Shown here in pieces: positions 1 through 5,148 of a stretch of DNA of 5,823 nucleotides. Each line of letters begins with the position of its first letter. Position 1 is the first letter of the stretch. A program made the position numbers and the translations under genes. The notes beneath the pieces are model-generated. The model made no database searches, was not told the DNA's origin, and worked only from the letters and a program-made list of their open reading frames with translations. The stretch is from Acidobacteriaceae bacterium. Its GTDB lineage: Bacteria; Acidobacteriota; Terriglobia; Terriglobales; Acidobacteriaceae. The DNA lies in assembly GCA_030039895.1 (NCBI GenBank), contig JASHUR010000329.1:1-5823 (forward strand), read 5' to 3'.

Positions 1-443
1 GTGGCCTGTACGCGGGCGCGCTCAAGGCGGTCGTAATAGACGGGATCTTCGTAGGTCGTGAGGTCAAGCTGCGCGGCCTGCTGCATGACCATTACGCTGA
101 CATGGAAGGTGTAGCGGTCAGCCAGGAGTTGATCGGTATAGTCAATGGCGCGGCTGAGGATCCCGGTGAGCAGTGCGAGTGCAACCTCAGAGACGACAAG
201 CCACCAGAAATAGGGGAACTGCGGTTGATGTTCGAGGGCGCGGGCGACGCCTGTGATGATTTTTGCGGCGACCGCGGCGATTGCAAGGCCGAGTGCGGGA
301 ACGATGACCCGCAGAACGAGTCCCCAGACAACGATGGACCTGCCTGCATCCCACACAATGCGCAGGACGGCGGGCACGTTACGGAGAGCGCGGATGCGGT
401 CGCCCCAGGGTTGGTGGGATTTTGATGGAGAGGACTCGGTCAT
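1..443 (-). CDS. ABC transporter with fused permease and ATPase, N-terminal fragment (cut by window edge)
   Basis: The frame is open from an ATG at 443 through 147 codons to the left edge with no stop, so only the N-terminus is seen. A charged cytoplasmic start (residues 1-36) is followed by two hydrophobic segments at about 37-60 and 77-98. Next comes an amphipathic stretch, HVSVMVMQQAAQLDL, and the motif YEDPVYYDRLERARVQA near residues 131-147. That pattern (a 'dl..yEDP.fYDrLerAr' stretch after TM2) is typical of the first intracellular loop of type I ABC exporters that carry the membrane domain and the ATPase on one chain. The ATPase motifs (Walker A, signature, Walker B) would lie outside the window and cannot be checked. 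The substrate cannot be told. No Shine-Dalgarno is evident before the ATG, and no in-frame ATG, GTG or TTG lies just upstream. It is separated from the SPOR gene by 80 bases on the same strand, so it may be its own unit or the operon tail. Confidence 0.83.
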   Translation of the reverse strand, partial: MTESSPSKSHQPWGDRIRALRNVPAVLRIVWDAGRSIVVWGLVLRVIVPALGLAIAAVAAKIITGVARALEHQPQFPYFWWLVVSEVALALLTGILSRAIDYTDQLLADRYTFHVSVMVMQQAAQLDLTTYEDPVYYDRLERARVQA

Positions 444-455
444 GACGCAGGTGTA

Positions 456-461
456 ATTGTA
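456..461 (-). promoter_or_regulatory. Possible -10 hexamer (TACAAT) before the ABC transporter gene
   Basis: The 80-base gap at 444-523 holds no gene and no convincing terminator. On the minus strand it contains TACAAT, five of six matches to TATAAT, ending 12 bases before the ATG at 443. No good -35 is found 16-18 bases upstream (best CTGTCT). If used, the leader would be only a few bases long, which fits the absence of a Shine-Dalgarno. This is weak evidence from sequence alone. Confidence 0.25.
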
Positions 462-523
462 GTTCGATGACCGGCTTACAGACAGAGTTGTGCCTGAGCG
501 TAGAGGGAACGATTTGGTTGGCT

Positions 524-1237
524 CTACTTCAGGATGGCATTATAGCCATCGTTGAGCAGACGAGCGCGCATGTCCATGGCCTGCTGGCGCGTGGCGAAAG
601 GGCCGACCTGGATGTGGAGGAGATTATCGGATGTGTCGCGGCGGGCAGACGCATTAAAGCCGCGCTTTTGCAGGGCGGAGATGAGCACATCAGCATCTTC
701 AGGGCGGGAGATGGCGGCGATCTGAACCATGATTGATGACTGCGGGGCGGCAGTCGGCAGTGCAGGTTTTGATATTTGCCCGGATTTGGCAGCAGAGGGA
801 ATTGTGTACGTGGCGGGTGCAGTCTGAGCGGCGCCGGCAGGCGCTGGGCCTGAGGATGCAGGACCGGCAAGCGGCTGCGCGGCTGTTGCGGAAGGAGTAG
901 CTGGCGCGACTGCCTGCAGGACGGCTCCAGAGGGTTTGGGAGAATTTACAGTACTGGTGCTGTAGCGGTAGGGATCGCTGGACGTGGATGCGGATGAAGT
1001 GGGCTGCTCGACGACGGTCGCGACCGGAGCGGGTACGGCAGTGGCGGACTGCGGGGTGACGGCCGAAGCTGCGGATGGCTTGACGGCGTTGCTGCGTCCC
1101 AGCGAGTAACCAAAGCCGAAGAAGACTCCGCAGATGAGCACGAGGCCGAAAAAGATGCCGAGGATGGAGCGCAGGCCGAGGGTGATCTCAGTGTCGGTGT
1201 GTTCGGGTTCGTCTTCGAGTTTGTTGCGGGTGCTCAT
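524..1237 (-). CDS. SPOR-domain protein, single-pass inner-membrane type
   Basis: This 237-residue protein has the classic layout of a bitopic SPOR protein. It has a short acidic cytoplasmic tail (1-20), one transmembrane helix at about 22-46 (LRSILGIFFGLVLICGVFFG), a long Ala/Pro/Ser/Thr-rich low-complexity linker (about 53-166), and a C-terminal SPOR domain (about 167-237). The domain shows both expected halves: IMVQIAAISRPEDADVLISA and, later, LLHIQVGPFATRQQAMDM followed by L.NDGYNAIL. SPOR domains bind glycan strands stripped of stem peptides and usually bring proteins to sites of septal wall remodelling; FtsN, DamX and DedD are the model proteins. Its ATG lies within the stop of the slipin gene (ATGA), so translation is probably coupled. 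No strong Shine-Dalgarno is seen (GCAGAAATCCGA precedes the ATG), which also fits coupling. It is not clearly FtsN, since no conserved FtsN essential motif is recognisable, so no symbol is given. The stop is TAG. Confidence 0.94.
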   Translation of the reverse strand: MSTRNKLEDEPEHTDTEITLGLRSILGIFFGLVLICGVFFGFGYSLGRSNAVKPSAASAVTPQSATAVPAPVATVVEQPTSSASTSSDPYRYSTSTVNSPKPSGAVLQAVAPATPSATAAQPLAGPASSGPAPAGAAQTAPATYTIPSAAKSGQISKPALPTAAPQSSIMVQIAAISRPEDADVLISALQKRGFNASARRDTSDNLLHIQVGPFATRQQAMDMRARLLNDGYNAILK

Positions 1238-2028
1238 TCGGATTTCTGCGGGGGCTGTGCCGGAGCCGCCGGGTTGACGTTGGTTACAAACTTACCTAAT
1301 AAAGACACCAACTCGACGGGCAATGGAAAGATAACAGTGGTGTTTTTTTCCGCGCCGATGTCATTGAGGGTTTGCAGATAGCGGAGTTGGAGGGTGAGAG
1401 GCTGCTGCGCGAGCAGATTGCCGGCCTCGACGAGGCGCTGTGCGGCGGCGAATTCGCCTTCTGCGTTGATGATTTTGGAGCGCTTTTCGCGCTCGGCTTC
1501 GGCCTGTTTGGCCATGGCGCGAAGCATGGATTCTGGCAAGTCGACCTGTTTAACTTCAACGCTTACGACCTTGACTCCCCAAGGCTCAGTGCGCTGGTCG
1601 ATGATGGTCTGAATGCGCTGGTTGAGGGCGTCGCGGTGGGAGAGCAGGCCGTCGAGCTCGACTTCACCGAGGACGGAACGCAGGGTGGTCTGTGCGAACT
1701 GGGAGGTCTGGTAGACGTAGTTCGAGACTTCGATGACGGCCCTGGCAGGATCGAGGACGCGGAGGGTAATGACGGCGTTGACCTTGATCGTGACGTTGTC
1801 GCGCGTGATGACATCCTGCGGCGGGACTTCGAGGACTTCCTGGCGAAGCGAGACGCGGACGATCTGATCAAAGGGGCGGAAGACAAGGATGATTCCGGGG
1901 CCTTTGGGCAGAGGCAGGGCGCGTCCGAGGCGGAAGATGACGCCGCGCTCATATTCGCGAAGGATCTTGATGGAATTGAGAAGATAGAGAACAACAATTG
2001 CTATGACGATCAGTACCGGAATGCTCAT
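1234..2028 (-). CDS. Slipin family SPFH/band 7 (stomatin-like) protein
   Basis: At 264 residues this is close to the usual size of prokaryotic slipins. The N-terminus is a single hydrophobic anchor (2-20), followed by the family signature REYERGVIFRLGR (24-36) and KGPGIILVFRPFDQIVRV. The band 7 core follows with PQDVITRDNVTIKVNAVI (70-87) and LLSHRDALNQRIQTIID, then EPWGVKVVSVEVKQVDLPES (148-167). A charged coiled-coil AEAEREKRSKIINAEGEFAAAQRL comes next (given in pieces: AEAEREKRSK, IINAEGEFAAAQRL). The C-terminal part, PLTLQLRYLQTLNDIGAEKN, leads into a hydrophobic TTVIFPLPVELVSLL (230-244) and a Pro/Ala tail. Slipins oligomerise on the membrane and organise microdomains. In the archaeal pair PH1510/PH1511 the NfeD-type protease cuts this hydrophobic C-terminal region of the stomatin. 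The adjacent upstream gene here is exactly such a protease. The start is preceded by a purine-rich GGGTGGGGG. Slippery and hairpin signals in this gene are listed separately. Confidence 0.97.
   Translation of the reverse strand: MSIPVLIVIAIVVLYLLNSIKILREYERGVIFRLGRALPLPKGPGIILVFRPFDQIVRVSLRQEVLEVPPQDVITRDNVTIKVNAVITLRVLDPARAVIEVSNYVYQTSQFAQTTLRSVLGEVELDGLLSHRDALNQRIQTIIDQRTEPWGVKVVSVEVKQVDLPESMLRAMAKQAEAEREKRSKIINAEGEFAAAQRLVEAGNLLAQQPLTLQLRYLQTLNDIGAEKNTTVIFPLPVELVSLLGKFVTNVNPAAPAQPPQKSE
1342..1348 (-). other. Phased slippery heptamer A AAA AAC inside the slipin gene
   Basis: The coding strand reads GAA AAA AAC for E227-K228-N229, with seven consecutive A (1343-1349) followed by C. The last A of GAA plus AAA AAC forms X XXY YYZ in the correct frame for -1 slippage. 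After a -1 shift the reading continues CAC CAC TGT ... and stops at TAA (1294-1292), giving a 16-residue alternative tail of about HHCYLSIARRVGVFIR. A +1 shift would stop at TAG (1298-1296). A 6-bp inverted repeat, ACACCA/TGGTGT (1338-1343 with 1305-1310), follows, but it overlaps the heptamer and has a long loop, so it is not a textbook stimulator. Actual use is unproven. Confidence 0.3.
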
Positions 2029-2033
2029 CTAAG

Positions 2034-2063
2034 CCCCCACCCGCTGCGATTGTACCGCACGGG
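2034..2063 (-). promoter_or_regulatory. Hairpin abutting the slipin ribosome-binding region, with TACAAT in its loop
   Basis: The 51-base gap between nfeD and the slipin gene holds an inverted repeat on the minus strand. Arm CCCG-TGCG (2063-2056) pairs with CGCA-(G)-CGGG (2048-2040), with one bulged base at 2044 and a 7-base loop (2055-2049). The 3' arm runs into GGGTGGGGG (2042-2034), the only Shine-Dalgarno-like stretch before the slipin ATG at 2028. The stem could therefore modulate slipin translation relative to nfeD. The loop contains TACAAT (2054-2049), which could also be a -10 hexamer, though no -35 is recognisable. Either role is inference. Confidence 0.3.
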
Positions 2064-2079
2064 AGGAGGAGATTCGCGG

Positions 2080-3456
2080 TCAATCGGACGAGGCGCGGAC
2101 GACGGGGACCCGCTCAACCAACAACGTAAGGCCGCGGACTTCGCGCACACGGACGGGCTCTCCGGAGTCGATGGGGACGCTTGATTCGGCTTGCCATAGC
2201 TCGCCGTGGACGAGGATCTGGCCGTGGGGAGCGATGGGCTGCTGGGCGATTCCGGTGGCTCCGATGAGAGCCTGCGGGCCGAGCATGGCTTTGTTCCTGC
2301 GCGCCCGCCAAGCCAGGCGAACAAGAAAAGCGGTGACAAGTCCGAAGCCGAGGCCGCAGGCGATTGCCGTGGCAGGGTGCACGCGCATCTGGGGAATAGG
2401 ACCGTTGACCAGGGTGAGTGTGCCGAAGATGAGAGCGATGATTCCAGCTGAAGCAAGGATGCCGTGGCTGGGGAATTTGACCTCAAGCATGAGGAGGACA
2501 AAAGCGCCGATGATGAGCATGACGGCGGTGTAGCGGATGGGCAGCATGTTGAGCGCGAAGAGGGCGGTAAGAACGAGGAGGGTCCCGAGCGCGCCGGGAA
2601 TAATGGTTCCGGGGGAGTTGAACTCGAGGTAGATAAGGAGGCCGCCGAGGACGAGGATAAGGACGGCGAGATCGGGGTCCATGAGGCGGTCGAGGATGCT
2701 TTCGCGGAGGGTGGGTTCAACGGTGGTGATGACGGCGCCGTGGGTATGGAGGGTGACGGTGCTGCCGTTGAAGCGGGTGATTGTGCGGCCGTCGAGCGAG
2801 TCGAGCAGGGCGCGGTTGTTGGGCGCGATGATGTCGATGAGGTGAAGATTGAGCGCTTCCTCGTCGGTGTAGGACTTGGAGTTGAGGACGGCCTGCTGGG
2901 CGGCATCCACATTGCGCTTGCGGCGGATGACATAGGAGCGCAGAAAGGCGGTGGTATCGTTCTCAAGCTTCTGCTTCATGATGGGGCCGAGTGTAGCGCC
3001 TTCAATGACGGGGTGCGAGGCTCCAGCGTTGGTTCCGGGGGCCATGGCGGCGACGTCTGCGGCTTCGAGCAGGAAAAAACCAGCGGAGCCGGCGCGGCTG
3101 CCGGAAGGCGCGACAAAGACGATGACGGGGACGGGCGAGGTGAGGATCTTGCTGACCATGGAGCGGGTGGTGTCGAGCAGGCCGCCGGGAGTATTGAGGT
3201 CGACGAGCAGGGCGTCGGCGTGGTCACGGGCGGCTTCAGCAAGGCCGCGATCGAGGTAGTCCTCGCTGATGGGCTGGATGGTGTCATCAAGGTGGAGAAC
3301 GACCACGTTGGGAGTGGCGGTGCTTTGGGCGAAGCTGAGTGAGGCGAAGAGCAGAAGGCAGAGAGCGGAGAGCAGCAGGGCTGCGCGAGTGATGGCCCGC
3401 GGGACTCCAGAGCGGGACGGAGGAGGGTCGGATTGGTTGCTTTCAGAGGGGTTCAT
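2080..3456 (-). CDS. nfeD: Long-form NfeD membrane serine protease (ClpP/SppA class)
   Basis: This 458-residue protein has the full long NfeD layout. It has an N-terminal signal or anchor helix (about 24-43, LSFAQ at its end) and a ClpP-class protease domain (about 49-215). Five hydrophobic helices follow at about 262-282, 285-305, 309-328, 332-350 and 362-383, then a C-terminal NfeD OB-fold (about 390-452) with the pattern G.TG.A..PIAPHGQILVHGELWQA......SGEPVRVREV.GL.L.V. In the protease part I see DLNTPGGLLDTT (86-97), SGSRAGSAGFF (118-128) and AMAPGTNAGASHPV (137-150). By analogy with the Ser97/Lys138 dyad of PH1510, the likely catalytic residues are S124 (in RAGSAG) and K163 (in MKQKLENDTTAF); K161 is the alternative. 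Such proteases cleave hydrophobic segments, including the C-terminus of the partner stomatin. The ATG overlaps the TGA of the TPR gene (ATGA), and AAGGA lies 11 bases before it. The slipin gene follows after 51 bases. All key residues look intact. Confidence 0.96.
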   Translation of the reverse strand: MNPSESNQSDPPPSRSGVPRAITRAALLLSALCLLLFASLSFAQSTATPNVVVLHLDDTIQPISEDYLDRGLAEAARDHADALLVDLNTPGGLLDTTRSMVSKILTSPVPVIVFVAPSGSRAGSAGFFLLEAADVAAMAPGTNAGASHPVIEGATLGPIMKQKLENDTTAFLRSYVIRRKRNVDAAQQAVLNSKSYTDEEALNLHLIDIIAPNNRALLDSLDGRTITRFNGSTVTLHTHGAVITTVEPTLRESILDRLMDPDLAVLILVLGGLLIYLEFNSPGTIIPGALGTLLVLTALFALNMLPIRYTAVMLIIGAFVLLMLEVKFPSHGILASAGIIALIFGTLTLVNGPIPQMRVHPATAIACGLGFGLVTAFLVRLAWRARRNKAMLGPQALIGATGIAQQPIAPHGQILVHGELWQAESSVPIDSGEPVRVREVRGLTLLVERVPVVRASSD

Positions 3457-5126
3457 GGCACTTGCTGTCCTTTAGCTTCGACGGCGTGCTTCATGCCGAG
3501 GGCGTCGGCGTTGGCGGGCTCGAGCTTCAGCGCATGGCCGACTTCACTGGCGGCGGCGGAGAGCTGATTGGCGTGGAGGTCGAGACGAGCGAGAACAAGA
3601 TAGGCGGGAACGTTGGAGGCGAGCTGGAGAGACTGTTGGGCCTCAGCGCGTGCAGCCCTGAGATCGAAGCTACGCTCGCGGACTTGAGCGAGTCCGGCGT
3701 GCGCGAGCGCGGACAAGGGATAGGCTTTGAGGGCGGCCTGGTACTCGCGCTCGGCCTCAAGAATGAGGCCACGACGGAGAAACTGATCGCCGGAGGCCAC
3801 GAGCCTCTGTGCGCGCTGTTCAGGAGGAAGCACCGCGATGCGGGCCTCCTGAAGCTGCTCCATTTCATAGGCTGCCTGGCGGAATTCGGTCTCGTTGTAG
3901 GTGCGCTTGATGCGTTCGAGGGGCAGGGACTCGTCCGTCGCAGCAGATTGCGCGGAAGTTGCAGCGGCAGTGGTCAGTTGCGGGCCGGGCTTCTGCAGGG
4001 CCGCGAGAAAGGTCTGCGCTTCAGCGTCCTGCGGATGAAGTTTGAGGTCGGTTTCCAACTCGCTAATGGCCCCGGGGATGTCGTTGTGCTTGCGCAGGGC
4101 GATGGCGAGGTTGAAGTGGTAGTCGGCGTCGCGCGGGTCTGAGGCGATGGCCTGACGGAAGAATGCTGTACCGTCGCGTCCGCGGCGGCTGGCGGCAACG
4201 CCCTCATTGTTGATGACTTCCGGAAGAGGTAATTGGCTGGCTACGAAGGCGAAGGCGTCCTGAGCGAGGAGGTATTTACCGGTATAGAAGAGGGAGAGGC
4301 CGCGATAGAAGTCGGCCTCGAGAGCTCTTGGATCATCGCGGGGCATCTGGCCGAAGGCAGTGGCGGCGTCATCGTAATCCTGATTGGCGAAGTAGGCGCG
4401 GCCCAGCTCAAGGAGAGCGGGAGTGAAGCCGGGACTGAGACGCACTGACTCGCGGAGATGAGTGATGCGGTCGGAGGGCGCCTCGGCGATCATGCCGCGA
4501 ATGTAATTCTCAAAAGCGTCGGGGCGCAATGGACCGTCGGCAGCAAGGAAGGTTTGCTCCGCGACGGAATAGGTGGGGTCGAGTTTACGCGCGACGTCCC
4601 AGGCGAGCCGGTTGAAGGTGTCGAGAATGCCATTGAGGCCGGCCTGTTCGGTGATCGGCGGACTGAGGGTGAGCTGATGCAGGTTCAGGATGCGTGCGGA
4701 GGCAGCGAGCTGGGTTCCGGTGAGGGTGTAATCGCCAATGATGACAAAGTCGGCGTCGAGAAGCTGCGCAATACGGATCGTGGTTGCGCGCGAGGGGCGG
4801 AAGTTGAGGGGAAGACCGAGGCGGTCCAGCGCGTAGAGGCGGTCATCGCGGGTGATGGTGAGAAAGCCGGCGGCGTCGAGGCGGCGGTTGAAGATGTCGG
4901 CCGCGCCGGACCCGATCCAGTCGAGGTTGGGCTGGCCGGTGTGGTTCTCAAATGGAAGCACGAGAAGCAGGCTGCCCTGCGGCTGCGAGGCGTCGCGGGC
5001 GGCTGCGGGTTGGGCGTCTGATGGAGCTTCAGGCGGCGTGGAACCCTGCTGCGCCTGCACGAAAAGTGAAGAAAAAAGAAAAAAAGCGGGGAGAAAGACC
5101 CGCAGGAGCCGCCGGATTCTGAACAT
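3453..5126 (-). CDS. Exported TPR protein with N-terminal FlgO/TolB-N-like domain
   Basis: I take the ATG at 5126 (557 residues) rather than the longer frame from 5231. The extra 35 residues would overlap the upstream gene and look non-native, whereas 5126 begins a good signal peptide: FRIRRLLRV, then a hydrophobic core to about residue 23, then VQA before QQ, a likely signal peptidase I site. There is no lipobox Cys. Residues 53-182 resemble FlgO/TolB-N/CsgG-type folds: LLVLPFENHTGQPNLDWIGS, RLDAAGFLTITRDDRLYALD, LLDADFVIIGDYTLTG and LAASARILNL. TPR-like repeats follow at about 203-234, 235-266, 268-300, 303-333 and 334-367. An Ala/Thr/Ser-rich linker (about 381-400) separates them from a second set at about 440-470, 472-505 and 506-540. 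The likely role is a periplasmic protein-interaction scaffold; no enzyme motif is visible. It starts 17 bases after the upstream stop and ends in an ATGA overlap with nfeD. No Shine-Dalgarno is evident. The exact function is unknown. Confidence 0.9.
   Translation of the reverse strand: MFRIRRLLRVFLPAFFLFSSLFVQAQQGSTPPEAPSDAQPAAARDASQPQGSLLLVLPFENHTGQPNLDWIGSGAADIFNRRLDAAGFLTITRDDRLYALDRLGLPLNFRPSRATTIRIAQLLDADFVIIGDYTLTGTQLAASARILNLHQLTLSPPITEQAGLNGILDTFNRLAWDVARKLDPTYSVAEQTFLAADGPLRPDAFENYIRGMIAEAPSDRITHLRESVRLSPGFTPALLELGRAYFANQDYDDAATAFGQMPRDDPRALEADFYRGLSLFYTGKYLLAQDAFAFVASQLPLPEVINNEGVAASRRGRDGTAFFRQAIASDPRDADYHFNLAIALRKHNDIPGAISELETDLKLHPQDAEAQTFLAALQKPGPQLTTAAATSAQSAATDESLPLERIKRTYNETEFRQAAYEMEQLQEARIAVLPPEQRAQRLVASGDQFLRRGLILEAEREYQAALKAYPLSALAHAGLAQVRERSFDLRAARAEAQQSLQLASNVPAYLVLARLDLHANQLSAAASEVGHALKLEPANADALGMKHAVEAKGQQVP
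3468..3472 (-). promoter_or_regulatory. Shine-Dalgarno (AAGGA) for nfeD
   Basis: AAGGA on the minus strand ends 11 bases before the nfeD ATG at 3456. It lies within the last codons of the TPR gene. Together with the ATGA overlap it supports the 3456 start and coupled translation. It is the clearest Shine-Dalgarno in the window. Confidence 0.6.
5072..5103 (-). terminator. Terminator-like hairpin with T7-C-T6 tract inside the TPR signal-peptide codons
   Basis: On the minus strand GCGGG (5103-5099) pairs with CCCGC (5090-5086) across an 8-base loop. The stem is followed at once by seven T (5085-5079), one C, and six T (5077-5072). This has the form of an intrinsic terminator with a short all-GC stem. 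It lies in the codons for the hydrophobic core of the signal peptide, where Phe/Leu codons are naturally T-rich, so it may be coincidental. If active it would attenuate transcription into the TPR-nfeD-slipin-SPOR genes. Confidence 0.3.
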
Positions 5127-5142
5127 CTGCTGCACGAGATGG

Positions 5143-5148
5143 ATTATA
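5143..5148 (-). promoter_or_regulatory. Perfect TATAAT -10-like hexamer before the TPR gene
   Basis: TATAAT on the minus strand overlaps the TAA stop of the upstream membrane protein (CAT CTA TAA T) and ends 16 bases before the TPR ATG at 5126. No recognisable -35 lies 16-18 bases upstream; the region is a GC-rich ACGCCGCCCCC-type run. If functional, transcription would start around 5136 and leave a leader of about ten bases, which fits the missing Shine-Dalgarno. It may be an internal promoter for the operon core. Confidence 0.3.

Noticed and set aside
501..526. Inverted repeat TAGAG/CTCTA after the SPOR stop as an intrinsic terminator
   Set aside because: The stem is only 5 bp with mixed composition, the loop is long and no T tract follows on the minus strand.
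1305..1343. ACACCA/TGGTGT pairing as a frameshift-stimulating hairpin
   Set aside because: The stem is 6 bp with a 27-base loop and overlaps the slippery heptamer instead of lying 5-9 bases downstream, so it is not counted as support by itself.
1372..2184. A 270-codon plus-strand open frame opposite slipin
   Set aside because: The product is Asp/Gly/Glu-rich with no domain or membrane logic, and it is exactly antisense to a canonical slipin. This is a typical shadow of GC-rich codon bias.
2025..2966. A 313-codon minus-strand frame overlapping nfeD out of frame
   Set aside because: The Ser/Pro/Ala-rich product is what the alternative frame of a GC-rich gene gives; nfeD in the other frame is conserved and complete.
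2464..3342. A 292-codon plus-strand open frame opposite nfeD
   Set aside because: It is a highly acidic Gly/Asp/Glu/Val composition with no recognisable motif, opposite an intact, motif-complete protease gene.
3462..5021. Plus-strand open frames at 3462-4142 and 4458-5021 opposite the TPR gene
   Set aside because: Low-information Gly/Glu/Leu-rich products complementary to TPR codons, with no supporting start signals or domains.
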